From positions 248,001 to 312,000 of the forward strand of contig CAZGYB010000001.1 of assembly GCA_964530235.1 (NCBI GenBank): a stretch of 64,000 nucleotides of DNA. The letters are read 5' to 3'. Made by a program: the position numbers and the translations under genes. Of this stretch, positions 1 through 7,553 are shown piece by piece. This DNA comes from UM-FILTER-33-9 sp964530235. Its GTDB lineage: Bacteria > Patescibacteriota > Microgenomatia > UBA1406 > GWC2-37-13. Below the pieces are notes generated by a model. It did no database searches. It saw nothing but the letters and a program-made list of their open reading frames with translations, and had not been told where the DNA came from. How positions within the stretch are numbered: the first letter of the stretch is position 1; every line of letters begins with the position of its first letter.

Positions 1-615
1 AGTTTCGCCCGCATGGCGTTTTTCCCGCTCAAAAAAAACGTACTCTGCAGGGTATCCCCCCCACGCCACGAGTCCGCGTAAGAAACGGGACTGTTCGGGA
101 AGATTATTTAAAAATCTCACCACGTTTTTGTCTAAAAGTCGATAATCGCCAACATCCTGCGGAATAGGGGTATCGGATAGAAAATTAACAAAAGTATAAA
201 AAAGCGAAGCGGTCTGTTTTTTGAACAGACTGTCTACCTCTCGTTTATTCCGTTTTGCATACACGACCTTTGCCCCCCCTTGCCACTTTTCAATCATTTC
301 CCGTATTAGTTCCGGAGGATCCTGAAGATCTGCGTCCATACTTATGACGCAGTCACCCTGAGCGGTCCGGTATCCGCACATGAGTGCCATTTGATGTCCG
401 AAGTTGCGGGTAAAGGAAAGAAGCTTAATGTTTTTGTTTTTTTGCGCATGACCGCGGATATCATCAACCGTTTTATCCTTCGATCCGTCATCAATAAAAA
501 TAATTTCGTGCTGAATAGGGGTGAGTACTGGAAGCAGACGATCAAGAAGCGCTTTAATATTTCCCTCTTCGTTATAAACGGGAATTATGATTGATAATAA
601 AAAATCTTTATGCAT
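1..615 (-). CDS. Glycosyltransferase family 2, DPM1/GtrB-like (3' end outside window)
   Basis: This family transfers a sugar from an activated donor to a polyprenyl phosphate at the inner face of the membrane. The visible 205 residues start with the GT2 opening SIIIPVYNEEGNI, then FIDDGSKDKT (nucleotide-sugar binding), NFGHQMAL and the metal-binding SMDADLQDPPELI. This order matches the dolichol-phosphate mannosyltransferase/bactoprenol glucosyltransferase group. The reading frame runs off the left edge, so the C-terminal membrane segments usual in GtrB proteins cannot be seen. The start is the ATG at 613-615; no Shine-Dalgarno is visible before it. Confidence 0.88.
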   Translation of the reverse strand, partial: MHKDFLLSIIIPVYNEEGNIKALLDRLLPVLTPIQHEIIFIDDGSKDKTVDDIRGHAQKNKNIKLLSFTRNFGHQMALMCGYRTAQGDCVISMDADLQDPPELIREMIEKWQGGAKVVYAKRNKREVDSLFKKQTASLFYTFVNFLSDTPIPQDVGDYRLLDKNVVRFLNNLPEQSRFLRGLVAWGGYPAEYVFFEREKRHAGET

Positions 616-652
616 GCGCTAATAGCAAAACACTAAGTGCTGATAGCTAATT

Positions 653-726
653 TGGTTACGGGGCCAGGAGTCGAACCGTGGTCTAGGAGATTATGAGCCT
701 CCTGTGCAGCCGTACACTACCCCGTA
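653..726 (-). tRNA. tRNA-Met (anticodon CAT)
   Basis: The acceptor stem TACGGGG/CCCCGTA pairs perfectly. The D stem is GTGT/GCAC, the anticodon stem is GGAGG/TCTCC, and the 7-nt loop CTCATAA gives CAT. An encoded ACCA end lies at 653-656. The anticodon stem lacks the three G-C pairs of an initiator, so elongator Met, or Ile2 read through lysidine, is more likely. The T arm reads CCACGG TTCGACT CCTGG, one base longer on its 5' side than usual, which implies a bulged C or a sequence error. Confidence 0.9.
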
Positions 727-763
727 TTTTTGTTTTTCATTATATCGAAAAAACAGGAACTAT

Positions 764-1102
764 TCAATTGCTAAAAAAAATCGAGATCCATTGTTTATAT
801 ATAGGGAGCGTTGGGAGAATGATAGAGGTTGGCGTTGGGGAAGGAGGAGGAATGATGATAACAGTCTCTCCTTCTTTTGCTAGGTTGAGTTTGTTGCGAA
901 TTGTTTTTTCAACTTCATAGAGGCTTTTCTGTTTCACGATCTGGGTTTTGAGCCGTGCATTGATTTGTTTTTGGGTTTCGTATTCGTTTTTTGAATTATT
1001 GAAGAATCCTAGATTTTTCTGCATGTCAAAAATGTTTCGGACGAATGACGTGAGGAGAAAGAAAAAGAGAATGAAGAGAAAGATTCTCCGAAGCGTGTTC
1101 AT
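764..1102 (-). CDS. FtsB/DivIC-like septum formation initiator
   Basis: This is probably a bitopic divisome protein that would bridge cytoplasmic and extracytoplasmic division factors. Residues 5-24 form one membrane segment (LRRIFLFILFFFLLTSF). A coiled coil follows at about 35-80, rich in Lys, Gln and Asn, with the typical end VEKTIRNKLNLAKEGETVI of FtsB/DivIC. The tail contains a Pro-rich PPPSPTPT stretch. The length of 112 aa fits the family. The -10 box TATACT sits 6 nt upstream of the ATG, suggesting a leaderless mRNA. YqeY lies directly upstream in the same direction. Confidence 0.75.
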   Translation of the reverse strand: MNTLRRIFLFILFFFLLTSFVRNIFDMQKNLGFFNNSKNEYETQKQINARLKTQIVKQKSLYEVEKTIRNKLNLAKEGETVIIIPPPSPTPTSIILPTLPIYKQWISIFFSN

Positions 1103-1127
1103 ATGCTTAGTATAACAAGCACACTCT

Positions 1128-1571
1128 TTAGGAAGCGAGGGATTGTTGGACTGCTTTCATAATCCGATCAGGATCTGCTTTTGAGCGGAGTTCTTTCATG
1201 CAGATGCCGATAAGCGATTTGGGATTTTTTGAAACCGCCTCTTTATTTTTTTCGTGAAGGATTGATACTGCTTTTTCAAGTTCTTCATCAGTTAGCGCTT
1301 TGGGAAGATATTCGGTTACAATATCCATCTGTTCTTGAGTTTCGGCAACCAAATCATTTCGGCCACCCTGGGTAAATGATTGAAGCGATTCCTGAAGCTC
1401 TTTTTTTATTTTGAGAAGCACACCAGTAGTCTCCTCATCGTTCAGTTCTTTACGGAGGTCTATTTCCTTGTTTTTAATCTGTGATACAATATACCGCAGC
1501 GTGTTCAGTCGATTTTTTTTCTGCTGTTTGAGCGCAAGAAGCTGATCGTCTTGAATTTTTTGTCGCAACAT
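1128..1571 (-). CDS. GatB/YqeY family protein
   Basis: This 147-aa protein matches the YqeY family, which resembles the C-terminal tRNA-binding tail of the GatB amidotransferase subunit; its precise role is not established. Recognisable features are the N-terminal helix with DLRKELNDEETTGVLLKIKKEL, the QSFTQGGRNDLVAETQEQ segment, EYLPKALTDEEL, and the C-terminal GICMKELRSKADPDRIMKAVQ. Length and domain order are complete. The start ATG lies 6 nt after a TATAAT box. Confidence 0.88.
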   Translation of the reverse strand: MLRQKIQDDQLLALKQQKKNRLNTLRYIVSQIKNKEIDLRKELNDEETTGVLLKIKKELQESLQSFTQGGRNDLVAETQEQMDIVTEYLPKALTDEELEKAVSILHEKNKEAVSKNPKSLIGICMKELRSKADPDRIMKAVQQSLAS

Positions 1572-1577
1572 ATCATA

Positions 1578-1595
1578 ATTATAACCTATTATTAT
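1578..1595. promoter_or_regulatory. Back-to-back -10 boxes of the YqeY and 1602 genes
   Basis: On the minus strand TATAAT (1578-1583) is followed by 6 nt and the YqeY ATG. On the plus strand TATTAT (1590-1595) is followed by 6 nt and the ATG at 1602. Both geometries would place transcription starts at or next to the start codons, i.e. leaderless mRNAs. Confidence 0.6.
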
Positions 1596-1601
1596 TGATA
1601 T

Positions 1602-2006
1602 ATGAAAAAAAAGAATGAAACAAATGTTGTTCTCCTTTTGGAGCAGTTTCAGAAAAACGTATTGAGCAATAAACCGTCACTTGATCAGATGATTAAAGAA
1701 GTGCAGTTGATGCGGTTTAAAATACGCCCGGTGCAGGGGAATCTGACCCACCTTAATTTTCAGAATGTCCGGTTTATCGAAATCGTCTGGAGTTTGGGTA
1801 AAATTGACGAGTTTTTTGATAAACGGCTATCATCGCTTCCGCGGAGTCAAAAAAATATTTTTTTTCACTACTTTGATACATTGCATCGTTCACTGCAAGA
1901 AGAATTGAATAAACTGAATTTGAAACAGGTACAGGTAGGAAAATCGTCTTCTGTTTTTGAGATGGAAATCTTTAAAGATAAAAAAAGGAGCCGAAGCATG
2001 AATTAA
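1602..2006 (+). CDS. Hypothetical protein, 134 aa
   Basis: I do not recognise this protein. It is basic and helical, without signal peptide or membrane segment. A central stretch LPRSQKNIFFHYFDTLHRSLQEELNKL looks like an amphipathic helix pair, and the tail is Lys/Arg/Ser-rich. It is transcribed together with the exonuclease gene that starts 9 bp downstream, so a nucleic-acid-related role is possible but is only inferred from position. The start follows a TATTAT box by 6 nt. Confidence 0.6.
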   Translation: MKKKNETNVVLLLEQFQKNVLSNKPSLDQMIKEVQLMRFKIRPVQGNLTHLNFQNVRFIEIVWSLGKIDEFFDKRLSSLPRSQKNIFFHYFDTLHRSLQEELNKLNLKQVQVGKSSSVFEMEIFKDKKRSRSMN

Positions 2007-2015
2007 TAACCGCGT

Positions 2016-2594
2016 ATGAAACGTCTTCCTGTAGTATTTGATTTAGAAACCAAGTTTACCTTTCGCGATTTTAACGATCCCGGCAAGCTTGGAGTAACAG
2101 TGCTTTCTTTGTATGACTATAATACACAGAAAGAAGCGGTGTATACAGAAAAAGAACTTCACTCCGCGTTTCGTATTTTTGAGAACGCCTCATATCTTAT
2201 CGGGTATAACATTGTTGGTTTTGATCTTCCGGTGCTTCAACCGTATTATCCGGGTGATCTCGGGCGGTTTCAGACCCTTGACATGCTTGAAGATATTCGA
2301 ACAAAAATAGGCCGGCGAATCGGGCTAAACGATGTTGCCTCAACTACGCTGAACAAAAAGAAAAGCGGGCATGGTCTTCAGGCGATTGATTTTTATAAAG
2401 AGGGGAGATGGGATGAGTTAAAAAAATATTGCCTGGACGATACGATGCTTACCAAGGAGCTGTTTGATTTTGGAGTAAAATACAAGGAAATTTACTACAT
2501 GACGCCAGTTGGCCGGTCAACGATCCGCATTGATTGGGGGAAGTATATGGAAGATTCAGGAAACTCGGAGACCCACATGACCCTGCCGTTTTAG
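2016..2594 (+). CDS. DEDDy-type 3'-5' exonuclease (RNase H-like fold)
   Basis: This is a predicted 3'-5' exonuclease acting on DNA or RNA ends. The three exonuclease motifs are visible: Exo I as VFDLETK near residue 8, Exo II as YLIGYNIVGFDLPVL near 67-81 and Exo III as YCLDD near 131-135, the last with the YxxxD spacing of the DEDDy class. Between them lies the KSGHGLQAIDFYKEGRW region common to stand-alone PolB-like exonucleases. At 192 aa it holds the nuclease domain only, with no polymerase part. The gene ends shortly before the promoter of the LAGLIDADG-like gene. Confidence 0.75.
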   Translation: MKRLPVVFDLETKFTFRDFNDPGKLGVTVLSLYDYNTQKEAVYTEKELHSAFRIFENASYLIGYNIVGFDLPVLQPYYPGDLGRFQTLDMLEDIRTKIGRRIGLNDVASTTLNKKKSGHGLQAIDFYKEGRWDELKKYCLDDTMLTKELFDFGVKYKEIYYMTPVGRSTIRIDWGKYMEDSGNSETHMTLPF

Positions 2595-2611
2595 TGTCCA
2601 ATGCATACGCC

Positions 2612-2640
2612 TTGACATCCCTTGTCCAACATTATATGAT
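2612..2640 (+). promoter_or_regulatory. Consensus sigma70-type promoter of the LAGLIDADG-like gene
   Basis: The -35 hexamer TTGACA (2612-2617) and the -10 hexamer TATGAT (2635-2640) are separated by 17 bp. The ATG used by the gene begins 5 nt after the -10 box, again implying a leaderless transcript. It is the best full -35/-10 pair that I noticed in the window. Confidence 0.65.
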
Positions 2641-2645
2641 TATGT

Positions 2646-3317
2646 ATGGGTTATTCTGGAAAGATTAAACTACGAACTCAAGCTTCCAAATTAAGAAAAA
2701 AAGGTTACTCTGTTAGAAGTATTCAAAAAAAATTAGGTGTATCAAAATCCTCTGTGTCATTATGGACGCGAGATATTCTGCTTACTGCTCAACAAGTTAA
2801 CAAACTTGAAATAAATAGAAAAAAAGCTGGACTCAAAGGAAGCCTTGTATCTGCAAAAAAAAAGATGTTAAAAAGAATAAACGAAACAAAAAAAATAATG
2901 AATGATGCAAAAAATGAAGTGGGCAAATTGAGTAGTAGAGAGAAGTTTTTAATAGGTATAACCTTGTATTTTGCTGAGGGAGATAAAGCGGGTCATAATG
3001 TTGCGTTTACTAACTCAGATTCGAAATCAATAAAATTTATGATCGATTGGTTTAGAAATTATTGCAATGTAAAAGAAGAAAAAATACGATGCTATATATA
3101 TCTACACGATAACTTAAATGAAAAAAAGGCGAAAAGCTATTGGGCTCAAATACTCAGAATTTCTATTAATCAGTTTGGAAAAACATATATTGTAAATAAC
3201 AATAATAAAAGTTTTAGAAAGACAAAACACATATATGGAATTTGCCGTATTTCAATAAGTGATGTTAAAATATTACGGCGTATCTTAGGTTGGATATCTG
3301 GGGTTTTTAATGTATAA
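2646..3317 (+). CDS. HTH plus LAGLIDADG-like protein (putative homing-type nuclease)
   Basis: Residues 10-42 form a resolvase-like helix-turn-helix (KLRKKGYSVRSIQKKLGVSK). After a Lys-rich coiled region, FLIGITLYFAEGDKAG near residues 98-113 resembles a single LAGLIDADG helix, and FTNSDSKSIKFMIDWF, FGKTYIV and YGICRISISDVKILRRI follow in an order I associate with LAGLIDADG-like proteins of CPR genomes. One motif would mean action as a dimer. The gene lies 12 bp upstream of, and not inside, the intron-bearing tRNA-Asn. Its stop codon overlaps the tRNA -10 box. Nuclease activity is inferred, not shown. It could instead be a transcription factor derived from such nucleases. Confidence 0.6.
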   Translation: MGYSGKIKLRTQASKLRKKGYSVRSIQKKLGVSKSSVSLWTRDILLTAQQVNKLEINRKKAGLKGSLVSAKKKMLKRINETKKIMNDAKNEVGKLSSREKFLIGITLYFAEGDKAGHNVAFTNSDSKSIKFMIDWFRNYCNVKEEKIRCYIYLHDNLNEKKAKSYWAQILRISINQFGKTYIVNNNNKSFRKTKHIYGICRISISDVKILRRILGWISGVFNV

Positions 3318-3364
3318 TATTTTGTGTTTTCCCCTGTAGCTCAATCGGTAGAGCAGGTCGCTGT

Positions 3365-3577
3365 GAAAGGTCGCAGCTTTTTCGAGCAATCGAAATTGAA
3401 AAGTCGGGCTAATTCGAGGAAACCCTACTTTTGAGGGCAATCTCGAGCTAAATTTCTTTACTTTGTAAAAGACTTATTCTGATCGAAGTTAAAGGATAAA
3501 TGTGTAGAGACTATATACCCGATCCCGCTCAGCGGGAAAGAAATAGTCCACCCCTTAAAGTAATTTGAGGATACGTG
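3365..3577 (+). ncRNA. Group I self-splicing intron (IC3-like), 213 nt
   Basis: The conserved core is visible. TTCGAGGAAACCCTA and GGCAATCTCGAG correspond to the P4-P6 side, GTGTAGAGACTA to the P3/P7 strand, and ATAGTCC to the P7 partner before the 3' end. This is the arrangement of the known tRNA introns of Azoarcus and cyanobacteria. P1 forms between exon end GCTGT and intron GCAGC at 3373-3377 with the required U-G pair at the 5' splice site. The intron ends with G3577. It contains no reading frame. Splicing restores the GTT anticodon. Confidence 0.88.
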
Positions 3578-3618
3578 TAACGACAAGGTTACTGGTTCGA
3601 GTCCAGTCGGGGGAGCCA
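3578..3618. other. Putative island attachment site in the tRNA-Asn 3' exon
   Basis: The 3' exon of tRNA-Asn is also the last coding stretch of a serine-recombinase remnant on the opposite strand: its final residues WLPRLDSNQ are the antisense of the acceptor and T arm. The accessory genes begin immediately after the CCA. I infer integration at this tRNA. The matching right-hand site was not found in the window. Confidence 0.5.
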
Positions 3619-3921
3619 ATCTAGACGAGAGGCGTAAAGCGCTACTTTATCAAATGGGTTTATCCAGTCATAGCGCACTGTTTTACCTTCCAAGCGTAAG
3701 TTCTGAAGCGCCATCTTCAAAAGGAGTCGTTTTTCTTGTGGTTCAGAACTTTCAAACAATTCTTTTGCTTGAGAAGCGATCTTTAATAGATATTCTGAGT
3801 TCAAATAATATTCTTCATCGGCAACTTGGAGTTTTGCCATCTTACTATTAAGGACCTTTTGTTTATCCCGATACTCTTTTCGCTTTTCCTCATAGTAACT
3901 CGTAGTAATTCTCCCTTCCAT
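3589..3921 (-). pseudogene. C-terminal remnant of a large serine recombinase
   Basis: Only the last 110 residues remain. They comprise a coiled-coil region (YYEEKRKEYRDKQKVLNSK), the helix with EPQEKRLLLKMALQNLRLEG, and the characteristic end WINPFDKVALYASR followed by residues encoded by the tRNA antisense strand. The catalytic N-terminus and zinc ribbon are missing. An in-frame stop lies just upstream of the first ATG, so this is a truncated relic. It overlaps the next gene in another frame, marking a recombination joint near 3920-3935. Confidence 0.8.
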
Positions 3922-4679
3922 ATAAAATCATTTGGCCAAGATTGGTTATATTGAACAATTGTTGGCTTTATAGTTTGCTCATTTGTATTTTCACTAGTAT
4001 TATTTCGTTTTGCATATTCATCTTTAATCTTTTGATAGAAATCATTAAATAAATCAATATTGAGAGAGATTTCAATACTTCCATACCCTAACGAATCATT
4101 TGTAATAAGTTTAATTTTCAAAGCTACCCCTTCTTTTTGAAGATATTGTACTCCTTCCCATCTATGTTGTTGATAAACTTTTCTTGTTCCAATACTATCA
4201 AAAGGAAAAAGATCGGGGAATCTTCCCACATAAGGATAGGGAAATGAGGAAATTAGTACAACGCAACCTCTTTCTATTTGAAGTTGTTGATCAATATCCA
4301 TGCACACATCAAGAATTTTTATTAGATTTATCCAATTGAGATTTGATACGAGTGCTTTTTGTTTTAATAGATATTTTATATACCAATTATCAAAATCTTC
4401 ATTCAGCTCAACTATTATTTGTACTATTTCCTCGCAGTCTTCTTCTTGGAGTGGTTTCCCAATCTTATCGGGGGGAGGGTTAATTGCATAGGAGTCTACT
4501 ATTTTCAGTGCTTTTTCATCAGATTGAAGTATAAGAAGTATTCTTCCTATATCTTTTAGTCGTACTTTTGTGAACGATTTATCATCAAAAGTAACTTTTG
4601 TTGTATGGTTTTTTCTTGTTAACTGACGCTCCTCTTTGAGTTTTGACACTATTTTTTGTAGTTTTTCTTCGTATGTCAT
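3801..4679 (-). CDS. Hypothetical protein, 292 aa, with scrambled C-terminus
   Basis: I do not recognise this protein. It is soluble and begins with a charged helix (KLQKIVSKLKEERQL). Residues 1-250 look coherent, with an all-purpose mix of helices and strands and a Trp-rich region around WEGVQYLQKEG. From about residue 255 the frame reads the recombinase remnant out of frame, so the last 35 residues are probably not native. The gene was therefore likely cut at its 3' end when two elements were joined. It diverges from the small gene at 4723. Confidence 0.5.
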   Translation of the reverse strand: MTYEEKLQKIVSKLKEERQLTRKNHTTKVTFDDKSFTKVRLKDIGRILLILQSDEKALKIVDSYAINPPPDKIGKPLQEEDCEEIVQIIVELNEDFDNWYIKYLLKQKALVSNLNWINLIKILDVCMDIDQQLQIERGCVVLISSFPYPYVGRFPDLFPFDSIGTRKVYQQHRWEGVQYLQKEGVALKIKLITNDSLGYGSIEISLNIDLFNDFYQKIKDEYAKRNNTSENTNEQTIKPTIVQYNQSWPNDFIWKGELLRVTMRKSEKSIGINKRSLIVRWQNSKLPMKNII

Positions 4680-4722
4680 TACATTTTCAATACTTTGTTA
4701 AAATAAGCTCATTTTATCAAAT

Positions 4723-4911
4723 ATGATGACAATAGAGCGTGCTAGAAAGATACTAGGAAAGACTGGTGAAAAAATGTCAGATGAAGAGGTACAAAAAACT
4801 ATAGATTTTCTCTCAATGCTGGTAAATAAAGTGTTAGATAGCTGGGAAAAGATGACACCAGAAGAAAGAGACAAGTGGAAAACAAAAAAACGGATTGATA
4901 CAACAACTTAA
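4723..4911 (+). CDS. Small hypothetical protein, 62 aa
   Basis: This is a small acidic-basic helical protein with two predicted helices (SDEEVQKTIDFLSMLVNKVLDSW and TPEERDKWK). There is no membrane segment or known domain. The regular helix pattern, the divergent position from the 3801-4679 gene and a strong terminator behind it support a real gene. An antitoxin-like or regulatory role would be speculation. Confidence 0.5.
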   Translation: MMTIERARKILGKTGEKMSDEEVQKTIDFLSMLVNKVLDSWEKMTPEERDKWKTKKRIDTTT

Positions 4912-4978
4912 TTTATATTACGGAGATTTACCTATTCTTGAAAAATACTTTAGTTATTTGTATACTAAAAATACAAGT

Positions 4979-5036
4979 CCTCGCAATAACTATCTTCAGC
5001 TTTGCTGAACTAACTATGTTGCGAGGCATTTTTTTA
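4979..5036 (+). terminator. Rho-independent terminator
   Basis: A long inverted repeat starts with CCTCGCAATAACTAT, passes through a CAGC TTT GCTG apex and ends with AACTATGTTGCGAGG (to 5026). It is followed by CATTTTTTTATCTTTTT. It terminates the plus-strand gene at 4723, and the hairpin can also serve the opposite strand. Confidence 0.75.
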
Positions 5037-5774
5037 TCTTTTTCTCCAATAGAATATATTCATTTTTTGTCTACTAAAACTTGGATAATAGTAGCTATTC
5101 TTTGCATCCAACTTGTCTTTCATTTTTTCGCAGGAGCTCAAAATCATTTTTCTATATATATTTTTTAATTGAGTACTTCTTTTATTAGCCTCTTCGGTAG
5201 GATAAAAACAACTCATAATTGTTCCAGTAATTAAATCATCTAATTGGATTAAGAGTGCATTGTCTGTATATTCTCCTTTTTTGTCAGTCTCTTTTGAGTC
5301 TCTTGGAATAATTTCATCCAATGACTTGTCCTTGTCTTTAAGGTAATCAATTAAAATTCCGCTTTTTACGAAATTCTTTTTGTCATAGTTGAGAATTTTT
5401 TTGTTTTCACTATATTGCGAAGCCTTAATAGTAGATGTAAGCTCTTTATAAGTTGACAAGTAAGACAAAGTTTCTTTATCCACTTCATAACTATTTTTAT
5501 CGTAGTAATTTACATCAAAAAGGCTCCTATCTTTAATTACTATCTTATAATCTAAATCATTACAGCCAATAAAATAATCAAACAATCTTATGGCGGGTAA
5601 AATTTGAGAATAATCGCTTGAGGAAAATTTCATTTCTCGGCTTGTGAAAGTACATTTTTTTCTAATTTCTCTTATTTTTTCGGCATGATACTTGGGAGAT
5701 CGTGTAATAAGACAACCTATTCCCCAAAATTCCTCATTTGGTTTTCTAGATTCATCTCCAAATAAAAATAACAT
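5034..5774 (-). CDS. DUF3800-type protein (RNase H-like)
   Basis: The start LFLFGDESRKPNEE and the late motif NALLIQLDDLITGTIM are the two conserved parts of DUF3800 proteins, which are predicted RNase H-like nucleases common in mobile elements. The acidic residues D7, E8 and the DD pair in the late motif would be the metal ligands. At 246 aa the length is normal for the family. It lies downstream of the serine recombinase in the same direction and is probably island cargo. The catalytic role is family-level inference. Confidence 0.65.
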   Translation of the reverse strand: MLFLFGDESRKPNEEFWGIGCLITRSPKYHAEKIREIRKKCTFTSREMKFSSSDYSQILPAIRLFDYFIGCNDLDYKIVIKDRSLFDVNYYDKNSYEVDKETLSYLSTYKELTSTIKASQYSENKKILNYDKKNFVKSGILIDYLKDKDKSLDEIIPRDSKETDKKGEYTDNALLIQLDDLITGTIMSCFYPTEEANKRSTQLKNIYRKMILSSCEKMKDKLDAKNSYYYPSFSRQKMNIFYWRKR

Positions 5775-5806
5775 GCATAAATTATATATCTTAACAATAT
5801 GGCTGA

Positions 5807-7516
5807 CTATTGATTAAAATTAAGTATTTGCGGTTGATTAAATGAGCTATTTTTAGAATAACCCAAACACTCAAGAAAGACTTTAGTCTGTTCTAATCCA
5901 TGACCGAACTCTAGTTTTTTGTTGATGAATAAGTCCCGTAGGGGGAGCCGATTAGTCGCTAATATACCCAATTTGGCCTTGTTTAGCGCATCAATAACTG
6001 GTTGGTATTCAACACCAACGATTTTCTTATCTTCTACTAGGATTTTGTCAAAAAAGAAGTTGAGGTAGGCTCTTTGTGCATTAGTTCCTGCTTCCTTATA
6101 GGTTGAAGCAATATCTTGGGTTAAGGCCAACACCTCATCTATTATTTTGATGTCAATTGTGCGGATTTTGGCGATGTTAGCCAGTTCTTTTTGAACATCC
6201 AGCATGTCAGCATCTATTTTGGCGTTTTGTACCACGAACCGATCACGGCTGATTGTGCCGTCTAACATGGCCTCTTCTAGCTTTTCCCGCTTTATTTCTA
6301 AGGCATCCCTGCGGTTGTAGGTTGCCTTCTTAGCGATCTTTACCCGATTATTGGCATCTTCGTACACCTTGCGAACATTACGCTTCACAGCGTCAATAAA
6401 CTCTTGGGTAAATTCTAGCTTGGCAACCTCTTGCTCGACTAGTTTTTCCAATTCCTCCGTTTCGATATAGGTGGATTTGCATTTGCCAACCCTGCCGACA
6501 CCTGCGCAATGGTAATAACCGATCCTGCCTCCACGACTAGCAAACTTCTTGGCGTTTACATGCCATTCTGCCGTGAATCTACGGCCACATTGGTTACAAA
6601 AAATTACACCTCTTAGTAGAAAATTGTGCTTTCGCTGTCTTACTCCATTTTCTCCTCTCCTAGAAAGGATATTCTGCACAATATCGAATGTTTTTTTATC
6701 AATTAGTGGTTCATGTTTTCCCATACCTTCTAAGCCTCCCCATTTCATCCAACCCCAATAAAAGGTACTTCTCAGGATATTATGCATAAGCGAATATGCT
6801 AGTGGCCGTCCTGTTTTACCTCTTACTCCATTTGCGTGTAGGTATTCCCTGATAGAAAAGACTGTGTGTTTTTGGGTTGCGTACATTTTGAAAGCCTGGG
6901 TGATAAATGGGGCAACATCGGGGTTGAGGGCAATAATGCGTTTGTCATATACACCTTCTGGGTTCTTATTAACCACGTTCATGTATCCTAGTGGGGCAAC
7001 CGATGGATAAAATCCCGCTTCAAATTTGGCTCTGCCTGTTTGTTTGACTTTGTAGCTGGTTAGTCTGGGTACGATTGAATGTACTACTGCGATCATTTCA
7101 TCCATGACTTCACCCATTGGCCCAATATCGGCACTAATAGCTCCCGTTAGGGGAATAATGGTTGTGCCATATTTCTTTAGGGTTTGTTTGATAACCAGAT
7201 ACTCAAGGGTGTTTCGGGAAATGCGGGAACTATCCTGAACAATGATGTAGTCAATGTCGCCTTTTGCACATCTGGCAATCAATGCTTGTATGGCTGGCCG
7301 TTTCTCAATACTAGTGCCTGTGATACCACCATCTTCGAATATCGGCTCTGCTAGTTCGCCACCTAGTTCTTCAATCTTGGCAAGTATCTGTGCTTTTTGG
7401 GTTTCCAAACTCAAGCCGTTATCACGTTGATTGATCGTACTGACTCTATCGTAGCCGAGGCATTTAGGGATTTTGTGGCCGCCGTCTTGGATTTTATCTA
7501 GTGTGTTCATTTTCAT
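5807..7516 (-). CDS. Large serine recombinase (site-specific integrase)
   Basis: The enzyme cuts and rejoins att sites through a covalent phosphoserine and is the likely integrase of this island. The catalytic domain is at about 18-165, with YDRVSTINQ (Arg24, Ser26) and SSRISRNTLEYL. A recombinase domain with PLGYMN and RGKTGRPLAY follows. The zinc ribbon has CNQCGRRF and later HCAG and GKCKS at about 295-345. A coiled coil spans about 380-440, and a C-terminal domain completes the protein. At 569 aa it is full length with all key residues. Two small genes precede it in an apparent operon. Confidence 0.93.
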   Translation of the reverse strand: MKMNTLDKIQDGGHKIPKCLGYDRVSTINQRDNGLSLETQKAQILAKIEELGGELAEPIFEDGGITGTSIEKRPAIQALIARCAKGDIDYIIVQDSSRISRNTLEYLVIKQTLKKYGTTIIPLTGAISADIGPMGEVMDEMIAVVHSIVPRLTSYKVKQTGRAKFEAGFYPSVAPLGYMNVVNKNPEGVYDKRIIALNPDVAPFITQAFKMYATQKHTVFSIREYLHANGVRGKTGRPLAYSLMHNILRSTFYWGWMKWGGLEGMGKHEPLIDKKTFDIVQNILSRRGENGVRQRKHNFLLRGVIFCNQCGRRFTAEWHVNAKKFASRGGRIGYYHCAGVGRVGKCKSTYIETEELEKLVEQEVAKLEFTQEFIDAVKRNVRKVYEDANNRVKIAKKATYNRRDALEIKREKLEEAMLDGTISRDRFVVQNAKIDADMLDVQKELANIAKIRTIDIKIIDEVLALTQDIASTYKEAGTNAQRAYLNFFFDKILVEDKKIVGVEYQPVIDALNKAKLGILATNRLPLRDLFINKKLEFGHGLEQTKVFLECLGYSKNSSFNQPQILNFNQ

Positions 7517-7553
7517 TTATTTTCTTAGTATTTCGATCATAAAATGATGGAAA

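Larger units (their letters stand above)
3330..3618 (+). tRNA. tRNA-Asn (GTT), interrupted by a group I intron
   Basis: The exons are 3330-3364 and 3578-3618. Joined, they give acceptor TCCCCTG/CGGGGGA, D stem GCTC/GAGC, anticodon stem GGTCG/CGACA (one G-A mismatch at the base), loop CTGTTAA with anticodon GTT, T arm ACTGG/CCAGT, discriminator G and an encoded CCA. The D and T arms closely follow known bacterial tRNA-Asn genes. The break lies between anticodon positions 35 and 36. The -10 box TATAAT at 3313-3318 overlaps the stop codon of the upstream gene. The 3' half doubles as the left edge of an integrated island. Confidence 0.9.

Noticed and set aside
3356..3370. tRNA-His reading (loop CTGTGAA, anticodon GTG) of the unspliced gene
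   Set aside because: The downstream sequence does not close a tRNA. Only removal of 3365-3577 gives a full cloverleaf, and it then reads GTT (Asn) with tRNA-Asn-like arms.
4938..5168. Plus-strand frame of 76 aa
   Set aside because: It runs through a terminator hairpin and is antisense to the end of the DUF3800 gene; its hydrophobicity is a by-product of T-rich sequence.
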